From Burkholderiales bacterium (GTDB taxonomy: Bacteria; Pseudomonadota; Gammaproteobacteria; Burkholderiales; Burkholderiaceae_C), in assembly GCA_005793295.1 (NCBI GenBank), contig SXSX01000131.1, positions 1-21,064 of the forward strand: 21,064 bases of DNA. Direction: 5' to 3'. Below the pieces are notes generated by a model. That model searched no databases and was not told the DNA's origin. It saw only the letters and a list, made by a program, of their open reading frames with translations. Below are positions 8,647 to 16,723 of the stretch, in pieces. The stretch's first letter is position 1, and the number at the start of each line of letters is the position of its first letter. A program made the position numbers and the translations under genes.

Positions 8647-10095
8647 ATGATGAACTTTGAACTTCAAGAAATCGGATTGGTGGGCGCTGCCCTTGAAAAA
8701 TGTGATGTTTTGGTGCTTTTGGTACCTAAAAACTTCAAGGGAGCCAAAGACGCATTGTCTCAATTGGTGGCGCAAGCCCTGAAAGCGGGTGATCTAGAGG
8801 CTGGCGTTGGCAAGGTATTGCCGATGTACCGCCCATCCCAAGCGCTTGCGACACGCCTTGTTTTGGCGAGTGCTGGAGATGGAACCTTTGCTGAAGTTCG
8901 AAAAGCCATTGTGGCCGCGCTTGGGGCAAGCAAATCCCCAGGTATGAAAAAACTGACGGTTTGCTTTGCGTCTCCCGCCAAAGAAGATGCGGTTCGCTCA
9001 GCCGTGTTGGCGGTGGCCGATTCAACATATGTCTACCACACAACACACTCCAAACCCCCATCAAGAAGCTTACAACAGGTCCGCCTCTTGGCAACCAACG
9101 CCCCGCAACTGACCTCGATTTTTGACCGCGCTGTTGCGACCGTGAGCGGTGTAGAGCTGGCTAAGGAATGGGCCAACCGACCTGCCAACCACGCCACCCC
9201 GAGTTTGCTTGCAAAAGCGGCGCAAGCCTTGGCGAAGCATCCCAAAATCACTTGTGAAGTTTTCGGGCCTAAAGAGGTTGAAAAGCTGGCGATGGGGTCT
9301 TTTTTGGCGGTCGCCCAAGGCTCTGACGAGCCGCTGCGGTTTATCGTTTTGCGTTACGCGGGGGCTGCAAAAACCCAGGCCCCAACCGTGGTGATCGGCA
9401 AGGGTATCACGTTTGACAGTGGCGGGATTTCGATCAAACCCGCCCCTGAGATGGATGAGATGAAGTTTGATATGTCGGGCGCAGCCAGCGTGTTAGGCCT
9501 GTTCAAGTCCTTGTCCATGCTCAAGCCCGCTGTGAATGTCGTCGGCTTGATTCCTGCCTGCGAAAACCTGATCAATGGCAAAGCCGTTAAGCCGGGTGAT
9601 GTGGTAACAAGCATGAGCGGCCAAACCATCGAAATACTGAATACCGACGCCGAAGGGCGCTTGGTTTTGTGTGACGCCCTCACCTATGCGGAACGCTTTA
9701 AGCCTGCTGCGGTGGTGGATATTGCAACCCTTACCGGTGCGTGTGTGATCGCTTTAGGCGCCGTGCGCAGCGGCATGTTTTCAAGCCACGATGGATTGGC
9801 CCAATCTTTAGAGAGTGCGTCTCTACGCTCGCAAGACCTGTGCTGGCGCATGCCTTTGGACGACGAATACGCAGAAGGCTTAAAAACCAACTTTGCGGAC
9901 GTTGCCAATGTAGCGGGTCGAGCGGGCGGTGCCATTACTGCAGCCAAATTTTTACAGCGTTTTACAGACAAATTCCCGTGGGCGCACCTTGACATTGCTG
10001 GTAGTGCATGGAAGAGCGGCCCCCAAAAAGGCGCGACAGGCCGGCCGGTGGGTTTGTTGCTTGAATTTATCTTGCCCCCATCCAAAGCCAAGTGA
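8647..10095 (+). CDS. pepA: Leucyl aminopeptidase (PepA, M17 family)
   Basis: Cytosolic two-metal M17 aminopeptidase, 482 residues, which removes N-terminal residues from peptides; in E. coli PepA also binds DNA at Xer sites. Visible in the C-terminal catalytic half: KGITFDSGG (about residue 252, metal-binding Lys and Asp), MKFDMSGA, and the signature NTDAEGRL (about residue 332). ATG at 8647 has AAAGG about six bases upstream; a second ATG follows immediately. The order lptF divergent from pepA-holC is the same as in E. coli. The stop TGA overlaps the GTG start of holC. With 22 bases between the two divergent genes, the pepA promoter probably lies within lptF. Confidence 0.96.
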   Translation: MMNFELQEIGLVGAALEKCDVLVLLVPKNFKGAKDALSQLVAQALKAGDLEAGVGKVLPMYRPSQALATRLVLASAGDGTFAEVRKAIVAALGASKSPGMKKLTVCFASPAKEDAVRSAVLAVADSTYVYHTTHSKPPSRSLQQVRLLATNAPQLTSIFDRAVATVSGVELAKEWANRPANHATPSLLAKAAQALAKHPKITCEVFGPKEVEKLAMGSFLAVAQGSDEPLRFIVLRYAGAAKTQAPTVVIGKGITFDSGGISIKPAPEMDEMKFDMSGAASVLGLFKSLSMLKPAVNVVGLIPACENLINGKAVKPGDVVTSMSGQTIEILNTDAEGRLVLCDALTYAERFKPAAVVDIATLTGACVIALGAVRSGMFSSHDGLAQSLESASLRSQDLCWRMPLDDEYAEGLKTNFADVANVAGRAGGAITAAKFLQRFTDKFPWAHLDIAGSAWKSGPQKGATGRPVGLLLEFILPPSKAK

Positions 10096-10526
10096 CCGAG
10101 ATTGCGTTCCACTTCGGTGCCCCCGACAAACGAGGCTACGCCCTGCGTTTGATTCGCAAAGCCGTGGGATCGGGTGCTAAGTTGTGGGTGATGGGCGACG
10201 GCCCTTTGTTACAAGAACTCGATACTGCGCTTTGGTCTCTCACTGAAACCGAGTTTTTAACCCACTGCCTAGTTGACGCCCCCGAAGACATTCTCTCGCG
10301 CAGTAGCGTAGTTTTGGTTCCCGCACACATACAGCAAAGCCACCCAGCATTTCCCATTTTGGTGAATTTGAGTAGCCAAATGCCTTCCGATTTTGAGGTG
10401 TACACGCGAGTGATTGAAGTCGTTAGCACGGAAGACGCCGATAAGGATTCGGCTCGCAACCGCTGGAAGGCTTACACGCAATTGGGCTATGTGATTTCCC
10501 GTCATGACTTGAATTTACGCTCATAA
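10092..10526 (+). CDS. holC: DNA polymerase III chi subunit HolC
   Basis: 144-residue chi subunit of the DNA polymerase III clamp-loader assembly, which binds SSB through the SSB C-terminus. Visible: N-terminal TEIAFHFGAPDK, a GAKLWVMGDGPLLQELDTALW segment typical of the family, and the HPAFPILVNLS region. The start is GTG at 10092, sharing bases with the pepA stop (GTGA), so translation is coupled. The E. coli neighbour valS is absent; after holC come 128 non-coding bases and then an unrelated transporter component. Confidence 0.92.
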   Translation: MTEIAFHFGAPDKRGYALRLIRKAVGSGAKLWVMGDGPLLQELDTALWSLTETEFLTHCLVDAPEDILSRSSVVLVPAHIQQSHPAFPILVNLSSQMPSDFEVYTRVIEVVSTEDADKDSARNRWKAYTQLGYVISRHDLNLRS

Positions 10527-10600
10527 ATTTTTCGAGAAATTTTGAGGTTATCAGTGACTTCCCTCTATTAGGTTGGCAAAATTTAGGGTATGGTTCTGCC

Positions 10601-10619
10601 CGTGGAATATAAATTCACG
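10601..10619. promoter_or_regulatory. Imperfect dyad over a candidate -10 box upstream of the binding-protein gene
   Basis: In the 128-base gap between holC and the binding-protein gene, an imperfect palindrome with 7-base arms (CGT/GAAT against ATTC/ACG, one extra G in the left arm) surrounds TATAAA at 10608-10613. TATAAA could be a -10 box; no good -35 box is present at 16-18 bases upstream. The dyad could be an operator. The gap is otherwise A+T-rich without another convincing signal. Confidence 0.25.
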
Positions 10620-10654
10620 ATTTTTGTTAGTCTTTTCAATTTTTTGGAGTTCTT

Positions 10655-11827
10655 ATGCAATTCAAAGTTAAAAGTGCTTTGACAGTCTTGGCTGTCGCAG
10701 CCCTGTTGGTCGCTTGCGGTAAAAAAGAAGCTGCTGCGCCTGCCGCCGCTGCTGATCCGGTTGTAAAAATTGGCCACGTTGGCCCAACCAGCGGTGCCAT
10801 TGCCCACTTGGGTAAAGACAACGAAAACGGCGCCATCATGGCGATTGAAGAACTCAACGCTGCTGGCGTGATGATTGACGGTAAAAAAGTCAAGCTCGAG
10901 TTGATGGCTGAAGACGACGCTGCTGATCCTAAGCAAGGCACTGCTGTTGCTCAGAAATTGGCTGATGCCAAAGTTGCCGGCGTGATCGGTCACTTGAATT
11001 CTGGAACTTCCATCCCTGCTTCCAAGATTTACAGCGATGCTGGCATCCCTCAAATCTCTCCTTCTGCTACCAATCCTAAGTACACACGCCAAGGTTTCAA
11101 AACCACATTCCGCGTTGTGGCTGACGACGTTCATCTCGGCAGCACATTGGGTAAATACGCAGTTGGCACCCTCAAAGGCAAAGCAATTGCTGTGGTTGAT
11201 GACCGCACCGCTTACGGCCAAGGCGTCGCTGAAGAGTTCGTTAAAGCGGTTGAAGCTGCTGGCGGAAAAGTCGTTGCAAAAGAGTTCACCACTGACAAAG
11301 CAACCGACTTCAACTCCATCTTGACCACGATCAAAGGTAAAAAGCCTGACGTCGTGTTCTTCGGCGGTATGGACGCCGTTGCGGGCCCTATGCTCAAGCA
11401 AATGAAATCCTTGGGTATCAAAGCCAAGTTCATGGGCGGCGACGGCATCTGCTCTACTGAGTTGATCAAACTCGCTGGCGACGCTGCTGGTGACGACCAA
11501 GTGTTCTGCGCTGAAGCCGGTGGCGTTGAAGGCGAAGCCAAAGCTGGAATGGACGACTTCAAAGCGAAGTTCAAAACCAAGTTCAACGCTGACGTTCAAG
11601 TCTACGCTCCTTACGTTTATGACTCCGTGAAGATCATGGTTGCTGCCATGGTTGCTGCTAATTCTTCTGACCCCGCTAAATACCTCCCCGTATTGGCTGC
11701 GACAAAAGACTTCAAAGGCGTCACTGGCCCTGTCACGTTTGACGAAAAAGGCGACATCAAAAATGGCGCTTTGACTCTGAAAACCATCAAAGGTGGACAG
11801 TTGGTAACTTTGGCTGTGATTCGCTAA
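10655..11827 (+). CDS. Branched-chain amino-acid ABC transporter substrate-binding lipoprotein (LivK-like)
   Basis: 390-residue periplasmic binding protein of the Leu/Ile/Val-binding (type I, PF13458-like) family. The N-terminus is a lipoprotein signal with lipobox LLVAC and lipid-modified Cys21, followed by an Ala/Lys-rich tether, then VKIGHVGPTSG and IGHLNSGTSIPAS, both typical ligand-lobe segments. Thus it should be anchored on the periplasmic face and deliver amino acids to a LivHMGF-type permease, but no permease or ATPase gene is in the window. GGAG seven bases before the ATG is a good ribosome binding site. Codon use is strongly biased (many GCT, GAA, AAG/AAA, GGC), unlike its neighbours, which suggests high expression. 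A strong terminator follows. Confidence 0.93.
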   Translation: MQFKVKSALTVLAVAALLVACGKKEAAAPAAAADPVVKIGHVGPTSGAIAHLGKDNENGAIMAIEELNAAGVMIDGKKVKLELMAEDDAADPKQGTAVAQKLADAKVAGVIGHLNSGTSIPASKIYSDAGIPQISPSATNPKYTRQGFKTTFRVVADDVHLGSTLGKYAVGTLKGKAIAVVDDRTAYGQGVAEEFVKAVEAAGGKVVAKEFTTDKATDFNSILTTIKGKKPDVVFFGGMDAVAGPMLKQMKSLGIKAKFMGGDGICSTELIKLAGDAAGDDQVFCAEAGGVEGEAKAGMDDFKAKFKTKFNADVQVYAPYVYDSVKIMVAAMVAANSSDPAKYLPVLAATKDFKGVTGPVTFDEKGDIKNGALTLKTIKGGQLVTLAVIR

Positions 11828-11866
11828 TTGAGGCGAAAAGCACGTTAAATTTTTAGCCAAGCTACC

Positions 11867-11901
11867 AAAAGGGAGTGCCTGAAAAGGCGCTCCCTTTTTT
11901 T
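11867..11901 (+). terminator. Rho-independent terminator after the binding-protein gene
   Basis: A nine-pair stem (11871-11879 with 11886-11894, one G-T pair) with a six-base loop TGAAAA is followed by seven T; four A precede it. It lies 40 bases after the stop codon at 11827. Confidence 0.9.
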
Positions 11902-11962
11902 ATGCTTTCGGGCGCAGTAGCTCCGAGGCAAGCATCAAAGACAGGTTAGAATCGACGGTTCT

Positions 11963-12052
11963 GGAGAGGTGGATGAGCGGTTTAAGTCACACGCCTGGAA
12001 AGCGTGCGAGGGGTCAAACCCTCCGCGGGTTCGAATCCCGCCTTCTCCGCCA
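11963..12052 (+). tRNA. tRNA-Ser (anticodon GGA)
   Basis: A 90-base class II tRNA with encoded CCA (12050-12052). The acceptor stem pairs GGAGAGG with CTTCTCC (one G-T pair), the discriminator is G, the anticodon stem CACGC/GCGTG closes the loop CTGGAAA with anticodon GGA at 11997-11999, a long variable arm (GAGGG/CCCTC region) is present, and the T arm is GCGGG-TTCGAAT-CCCGC. It decodes UCC/UCU. It reads toward the end of the convergent MetK-like operon. Confidence 0.97.
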
Positions 12053-12062
12053 GAAACATCGT

Positions 12063-12088
12063 AAAAATGCGCCCTCGGGCGCATTTTT
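12063..12088. terminator. Symmetrical terminator hairpin between tRNA-Ser and the MetK-like operon
   Basis: ATGCGCCC (12067-12074) pairs with GGGCGCAT (12077-12084), flanked by AAAA on the left and TTTT on the right, so it works as an intrinsic terminator in both directions. It would end the tRNA-Ser transcript and the minus-strand operon whose last stop codon is at 12112. Confidence 0.85.
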
Positions 12089-12111
12089 CATTTCCACCAT
12101 GAAAAAAAAGT

Positions 12112-13236
12112 TTACAGCACCCCAAAAATCTCCCATGGCAAGCGACCATCCGTGAAGTGTCCCCAGCGCGATAACTCGACCAAACGGTCAACGCAAAAAC
12201 GCTCCCCGCTCTTTTTCAAACTCAAATCAAAGTGCTTTACGAGTTGTGAAATCTCTATGGTCACCCCGCCAGTGCCTGTCGCACGCAAGAGTCTGGCACT
12301 TCTGTCACCCGGGAACCAGCCAAGAACGACTTGGGCTTCTTCTGCCATGCCCAGTTGAACTATCGCTTTAGCCAAGCGTCTAGCGTGCATTCCTCCTGCG
12401 CGGTCAGCTTTAAAGAAATCCTTACCCGACCAAGCTCCTCCACCAATAGGCACGCGTGGGCCGTAGGCATCGACCACCAGTTTTTTTCCAGACAATCCGT
12501 TGTCTCCTTCAGGTCCACCCACTTCAAAAGCACCAGCGCCGTTAACAGTGAGTTGATTTGGCAAACCACCAGACAGCCCAGGCAATTCGATGGCGGCTTG
12601 TCTTAGCTCAGCCTCTATTGCCACTCGAACCGCACGGTGAAGGGCGACTTCATCGGACACTGTCTTTTGTTGTAACGAACAACTGAAGTGTGAAAGCGTC
12701 CAAGCCGGTTGAGAAGCGTCATCGGATTCGGTCACCGCAATAAGCACTTTCCCATCAGGGCCGAGTTCTAGGCTGGGGTATTCCACGCGCAGGCGGTGCA
12801 GACGTTTGGCCAAGCGAGCAACGAGCCACTGCTCAACCGGAAGGTGATTGGTTGGCTCAAGGTTGTTGGCATAACCAATACAAATCGCTTGGTCATCGGA
12901 GAGCTCTCGAAACTCGGCCTCTCCGTCCTCCAAAGGTCCTAGACAGAGGTTGGAGATGACTTTGACTTGATCAGGCGCCGGGTACCAACCATTACCGTAG
13001 CCCGCGCTTTCGTAGACCTTGGCAACCATGCCTTGCACATCAATTTCGTCTGCTCCCAAGCAACCAATGCGCCCAGTGATGTAGACATGGTCGCGGTGAA
13101 CGGCAACCTCCACACCCACCAAGGCCCGGGGTTCAAGCGTATGAGCCTCCTGCACCAGTGCGTCTGCAATCGCGTCCGAAAGTTTGTCGGGGTGCCCTGG
13201 GAAAATAAATTCAGCGGCGTACATTTGCGGGTTCAT
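12112..13236 (-). CDS. Divergent S-adenosylmethionine synthetase (MetK) homologue in a MoxR/VWA operon
   Basis: 374-residue homologue of methionine adenosyltransferase, which makes AdoMet from methionine and ATP. Clear family segments: GHPDK (14-18), VEVAV with the K+-site Glu43, GPDGK (159-163, Asp161/Lys163), GGPEGDNGLSGKK (240-252, Asp245), GGGAWSGKDFFKAD (265-278, Lys272, Lys276, Asp278) and WGHF...LPWE at the C-terminus. Departures from housekeeping MetK: GAGDQG is SDDQA (113-117, Asp115 kept), the QSPDI...DP gating-loop region is shortened and unrelated (about 98-112), and the Arg of the GRK pair is Lys251. Most catalytic residues remain, so AdoMet-like chemistry is plausible, but this is unlikely to be the housekeeping enzyme. 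The ATG overlaps the preceding VWA gene stop (ATGA), so it is translationally coupled. Function unproven. Confidence 0.88.
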   Translation of the reverse strand: MNPQMYAAEFIFPGHPDKLSDAIADALVQEAHTLEPRALVGVEVAVHRDHVYITGRIGCLGADEIDVQGMVAKVYESAGYGNGWYPAPDQVKVISNLCLGPLEDGEAEFRELSDDQAICIGYANNLEPTNHLPVEQWLVARLAKRLHRLRVEYPSLELGPDGKVLIAVTESDDASQPAWTLSHFSCSLQQKTVSDEVALHRAVRVAIEAELRQAAIELPGLSGGLPNQLTVNGAGAFEVGGPEGDNGLSGKKLVVDAYGPRVPIGGGAWSGKDFFKADRAGGMHARRLAKAIVQLGMAEEAQVVLGWFPGDRSARLLRATGTGGVTIEISQLVKHFDLSLKKSGERFCVDRLVELSRWGHFTDGRLPWEIFGVL

Positions 13237-14669
13237 TGTGAGAGTCCTTGGGTAAGAATTTCGGAGTAATTGGTAACCGACTGCAAGTCGGTTGGATTGA
13301 CATTGGTGCCAAGGTAAGCAACGGCAAGCTGGGTTCGACTCAAAATGTCAAGATGCTGGCCCTTAGGTATGCCTACCCAACCGTCGGTAACGATGAGCGC
13401 ACGTCTGACCTTGTTCTTATCCATGTGCTCAGCAACGCAGCCGATATCTGTACCGCCCGTGCTGACGCACTTTCCGTGTTTTAAATCCGCATGGGAAATG
13501 TCTGCAATTTTTGTTGAAAACAAGTGCACGGTTGGGTAAACCATGGCTTGGCAATCCACTACAGCGGCGTACAGCGCTTGCAGCACATGCTCCATGCTGC
13601 CTGAGACATCTAAATAAACGTGTACTTGCTCGCCCGTTGGAGCGCGCCTTTTCCATGGAACCGCACCCGGATACAGCAGGGGTTGAACACCTAGGGCGTG
13701 CAGCACTGCGGTTTTGCGCGAAAGTTGAGGCAACGGCGTAGCGCTTGGCGTGGGCTCCTCACAGATGCGGCGGTGCCGACCCGATCCCCGCAGACCCGCT
13801 ACCTTGCTAATGAGTCGGCGCAAGACCCCTCGGTTGGTGACTGCTTTTCTGGGGTGGATCTTGGAGGTGTTGAGAACATCTGCAAACGAGCGACCCTTTA
13901 TCGGGTCAGGGGGCTGGGGCCACTGCTCCACCAGTTCTCTCACGATGTCAAAAAGCACCGGTGGATACTGCTCGAGTTGACCATCTTCAATGGCATTCTC
14001 GCTGTGCTCGCCAAGCAAAGGGATATCGGAAATAGCAGACTCTTGTGAATCGGTGGAACCAATCACACCGTTTCCTTTGCCGAGTAAAAGAACAGGCAAT
14101 AAGCTAAAAACTTCAGCGTAACTGGCGCCGCATTCGGAATAGAGCGCAGCGTGGACTTCGATGATTCTTGCACTCTTGCTGCTGTCCATACCGGCTAAAG
14201 CAGGCTGGTAATGGAACGCATTTTTGCTCAGCGCTTGCGGCCACCCAGGGGGCGGGCGCAACAGGCACTCTGGAAACCGATCAGCGCTATAAAAGTCACT
14301 GAAAAACGCGGTGTACTGGGCCCCTGGAAACATTCTGCAAACAACGCCATTGATCACTGCATCAAAGACAAAGTTTTGAACCCGCGTGTTGCGAGGAAAA
14401 AGCGTGGTGTGTCCTAGCAGCACATGGTGAAGCTCGTGCATCACCAGCATCATGAGTTTTTCTGGAGTGTTGGCGTGTTTTTGAACAAACGTTGGGTTCA
14501 TAAGCAAGCGCGGTTGCATTCGGCATTCGACTGCGGCAGTGGGGACGCTGTCCGTCTCCACAATGTCCAACAGCCGAAGCAATCCGGCCAAAGCGTAGGA
14601 GCCACCGGGAAAGGCATCCAGAATTCTTTCTGCCAAGGTGGAAGTATTGATGTCAATGGAATTTAGCAT
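13233..14669 (-). CDS. Metallopeptidase-like/VWA protein (DUF2201, COG3864 type)
   Basis: 478 residues with two recognisable parts. The N-terminal part has a zincin-like HELHH motif (78-82) followed by LLGH, as in the DUF2201 N-terminal domain predicted to be a metallopeptidase. The C-terminal part (about 345-470) is a von Willebrand A domain with a complete MIDAS: DVSGS (Asp354, Ser356, Ser358), Thr407 in STGGTD and Asp429 in VTDG. The middle (about 190-340) is Pro/Gly-rich in places and not recognised. Such proteins commonly partner a MoxR AAA+ ATPase, as here two genes upstream. The start at 14669 overlaps the preceding gene by seven bases and its stop overlaps the MetK-like gene by four. 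Peptidase activity is prediction only. Confidence 0.88.
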   Translation of the reverse strand: MLNSIDINTSTLAERILDAFPGGSYALAGLLRLLDIVETDSVPTAAVECRMQPRLLMNPTFVQKHANTPEKLMMLVMHELHHVLLGHTTLFPRNTRVQNFVFDAVINGVVCRMFPGAQYTAFFSDFYSADRFPECLLRPPPGWPQALSKNAFHYQPALAGMDSSKSARIIEVHAALYSECGASYAEVFSLLPVLLLGKGNGVIGSTDSQESAISDIPLLGEHSENAIEDGQLEQYPPVLFDIVRELVEQWPQPPDPIKGRSFADVLNTSKIHPRKAVTNRGVLRRLISKVAGLRGSGRHRRICEEPTPSATPLPQLSRKTAVLHALGVQPLLYPGAVPWKRRAPTGEQVHVYLDVSGSMEHVLQALYAAVVDCQAMVYPTVHLFSTKIADISHADLKHGKCVSTGGTDIGCVAEHMDKNKVRRALIVTDGWVGIPKGQHLDILSRTQLAVAYLGTNVNPTDLQSVTNYSEILTQGLSQ

Positions 14670-15193
14670 TGGATTATTGGAAGTTGAGAAACAAAATTAG
14701 GAGGGATAAGTAAAGAGACTGTCCTGATTTGCAGCGCGGAAATAAGAGAAGGGCTCTTACTGCGCAACCAAATTTCTTGCGTGCATTTGCTCAAAATAGC
14801 CAGTGATGTGAGCGGATCACTCCATACGACGTCGTGCGAGGCGTGCCACGCAATCACGGCGCAACCCTCTGGCAAGGGAAGGGCATTGGCGCATTGATTT
14901 ATCAGCAAGGTGAGGTGTTTTTCTAGATCCGCTTTAGCGTCTTCGCTTAAGTCAAATTGGCTTTGACAATGAAGTTGTTGCAACAGCTCTAAATGGTTAA
15001 AACCCTTCCACTCATTGGCCACTTCAAATCGCACGGGTTTGCCAAACAGGTACTTATTGTTTTTGAACGACACACCCGTCACACCACTTCCTCCAGGGCT
15101 GCCAAGGGAGGCGAGGCCTGATAAGCCTTCGTACTTCACGACGCTTTTAGGGGGAGCACTCATGTTGTGAAGCAAGCCGGAGTGCGCGTTCAT
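14663..15193 (-). CDS. Unrecognised 176-residue protein between MoxR and VWA genes
   Basis: I do not recognise a family. The N-terminal 45 residues are Gly/Ser-rich (SGLASLGSPGGSGVTG), followed by a mixed alpha/beta-looking region with LPEGCAVIAWHASHD at about 108-122 and a C-terminal hydrophobic stretch (VSLLIPPNFVSQLPIIQC). There is no signal peptide and no convincing membrane helix. Its ATG at 15193 overlaps the MoxR stop (ATGA), and its stop overlaps the VWA start, so it is firmly part of the operon and a real gene. By position it is a candidate adaptor or substrate of the MoxR/VWA pair, an inference from context alone. Confidence 0.8.
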   Translation of the reverse strand: MNAHSGLLHNMSAPPKSVVKYEGLSGLASLGSPGGSGVTGVSFKNNKYLFGKPVRFEVANEWKGFNHLELLQQLHCQSQFDLSEDAKADLEKHLTLLINQCANALPLPEGCAVIAWHASHDVVWSDPLTSLAILSKCTQEIWLRSKSPSLISALQIRTVSLLIPPNFVSQLPIIQC

Positions 15194-16635
15194 GCTGCAA
15201 GCCTCATAGCTTGGTCGGCGTCTGCAAAAGCTGCAAATGCGAACTCTGCATCCTGTGGAGTTTGCAGCTTGCTTTTGGCAAAGAGGGAGGCGATGGCATT
15301 GGCGTGAAGGTGCGCTCTTGGATCGTTCGGGTTAAGCGTTGACAGCAAATCCTTCACGCGCCCCCACGTGGCATAACGGGAGTTGCTGGCATGCAAGGTT
15401 TGGCTAAATACGGGTGGGCTGGCAATGTCTCGGTATGCCTCGCCCGCTTGAGCGGCAATGGCAGCGTTAAGCCTTCCCACCGCACCGGTTTCAAAGAGGT
15501 GGACGATGGCGGCCTCTCGGGCCCCATGGGGCAAAAGTGCCAGGGCATCTGCAGCGATCCTAGAAAACTCGCCCTTGGCCAACTTGCTGGCTTTGACGGC
15601 TAACAAAATCCGTTGCAGCGGACTCGATGCACAAAGAATGGCACGGATCGGATCATTGGCTTTGAGGTTAATCCAGTGCATGGCCTCTTTGTGGGCGGCT
15701 AGTAACTTCACATCATTCACTGCTAAGCCCTGTGCCCGTTGGGGCAGACTTGCGCGAAGTGCACAAAGCGTGGCATCTGAGGGGCTTGTATTGGGGTCGA
15801 TAGCGAACGCAGCGGCATTGACAGCCAACACGTTGCGGTACAGCAGGTTGGCCCTGCGCGGGCTTAAGGTCGTTCCGCCATGCGCTAACAATGCGACAAC
15901 GGTTTGAACATATCGCGCGATTCCATCGGAGAAGTCAGCCTCCAATGCCATCAAGCCTTGCTTTGTTCGTTCAATCAGACTGACTAAGTAGTCTGCGTCC
16001 ACTGGCTCGATAGGGTGATCCTGGGCTTGAATCACTGCAAGTTGCTCAGCTGGGGTGAACTGATCCCAATGGGGCATGTCCACGACAAAGGCAAATCGAT
16101 CAGCCAAAGCTGCGTCCAAAGGCTCCGATCCGGCGTACCCGTTGTCATCGTCATCGCTTGCGGGAGGATTCATTGCAGCCCAGCGGTAACGCAAACCCTC
16201 CAGTAGTAGCCCTTGCACCCGACGCTCGTGAATGATGGGAAAAAGCTTGTTTTGAATATCTGGGCGGCAGCGGCTGATCTCATCAAAGATCACCGCTCCA
16301 GCGCCCCAAATAGATGCAGGTGTTTGGATGTACTGCAGCGTGCCGTCTTTGCCAGGTAGGGGAAAGCCCACCAAATCATCAAAGTTCAAAAGGCTGGCGT
16401 TGTAGTGGCGAAACTCCAACTTCAAGGCCGTGGCCACTCGGGTGAGCAGCAGGGTTTTTGCTGTCCCGTGCGCACCAATAAGCAACAAGGGGCTGCCCGT
16501 GACCAAGGCTGCCAGCAAGGGGGCTTCAATGGAAGAAAACCCAATTAAACCTAATCGCTCAAGCCAGTTGGAAGCTTGGGTCGTAGGCAATGGGTTCTTA
16601 AATGATCCCTTTGTTTGTCCGTGTGAATAACGCAT
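15190..16635 (-). CDS. MoxR-type AAA+ ATPase
   Basis: 481-residue AAA+ ATPase of the MoxR/RavA class (COG0714). Visible: Walker A GAHGTAKT (54-61), the MoxR-typical YNASLLNFDDLVGFP segment, Walker B VIFDE (115-119), sensor 1 in AAMNPP (Asn156), and ALADRFAFVVDMP with the arginine-finger region (about 178). MoxR ATPases work with VWA-domain proteins to mature, insert metals into or remodel target complexes, and some MoxR/VWA pairs occur in predicted conflict systems. First gene of the four-gene operon; ATG at 16635 has AAGGATT upstream. The C-terminal 200 residues are helical-looking and unassigned. Target not known. Confidence 0.92.
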   Translation of the reverse strand: MRYSHGQTKGSFKNPLPTTQASNWLERLGLIGFSSIEAPLLAALVTGSPLLLIGAHGTAKTLLLTRVATALKLEFRHYNASLLNFDDLVGFPLPGKDGTLQYIQTPASIWGAGAVIFDEISRCRPDIQNKLFPIIHERRVQGLLLEGLRYRWAAMNPPASDDDDNGYAGSEPLDAALADRFAFVVDMPHWDQFTPAEQLAVIQAQDHPIEPVDADYLVSLIERTKQGLMALEADFSDGIARYVQTVVALLAHGGTTLSPRRANLLYRNVLAVNAAAFAIDPNTSPSDATLCALRASLPQRAQGLAVNDVKLLAAHKEAMHWINLKANDPIRAILCASSPLQRILLAVKASKLAKGEFSRIAADALALLPHGAREAAIVHLFETGAVGRLNAAIAAQAGEAYRDIASPPVFSQTLHASNSRYATWGRVKDLLSTLNPNDPRAHLHANAIASLFAKSKLQTPQDAEFAFAAFADADQAMRLAA

Positions 16636-16723
16636 GTTTCAATCCTTAAAGTTCGTAATACACCGCAAGCGCGATGGAGCCCGAACACGTAGGACTGCAT
16701 CACCGCTTTAGCAACATTTATGA

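Noticed and set aside
10573..10591. TTGGCA...GGGTA as a sigma54 promoter before the binding-protein gene
   Set aside because: The -24 part resembles TGGC, but the -12 GC is replaced by GT and flanking bases do not fit.
10583..11860. 425-residue open frame opposite the amino-acid-binding protein gene
   Set aside because: It is a shadow of a strongly codon-biased gene; the plus-strand frame has a lipobox, family motifs, a good ribosome binding site and a terminator, while the antisense product shows no recognisable domain.
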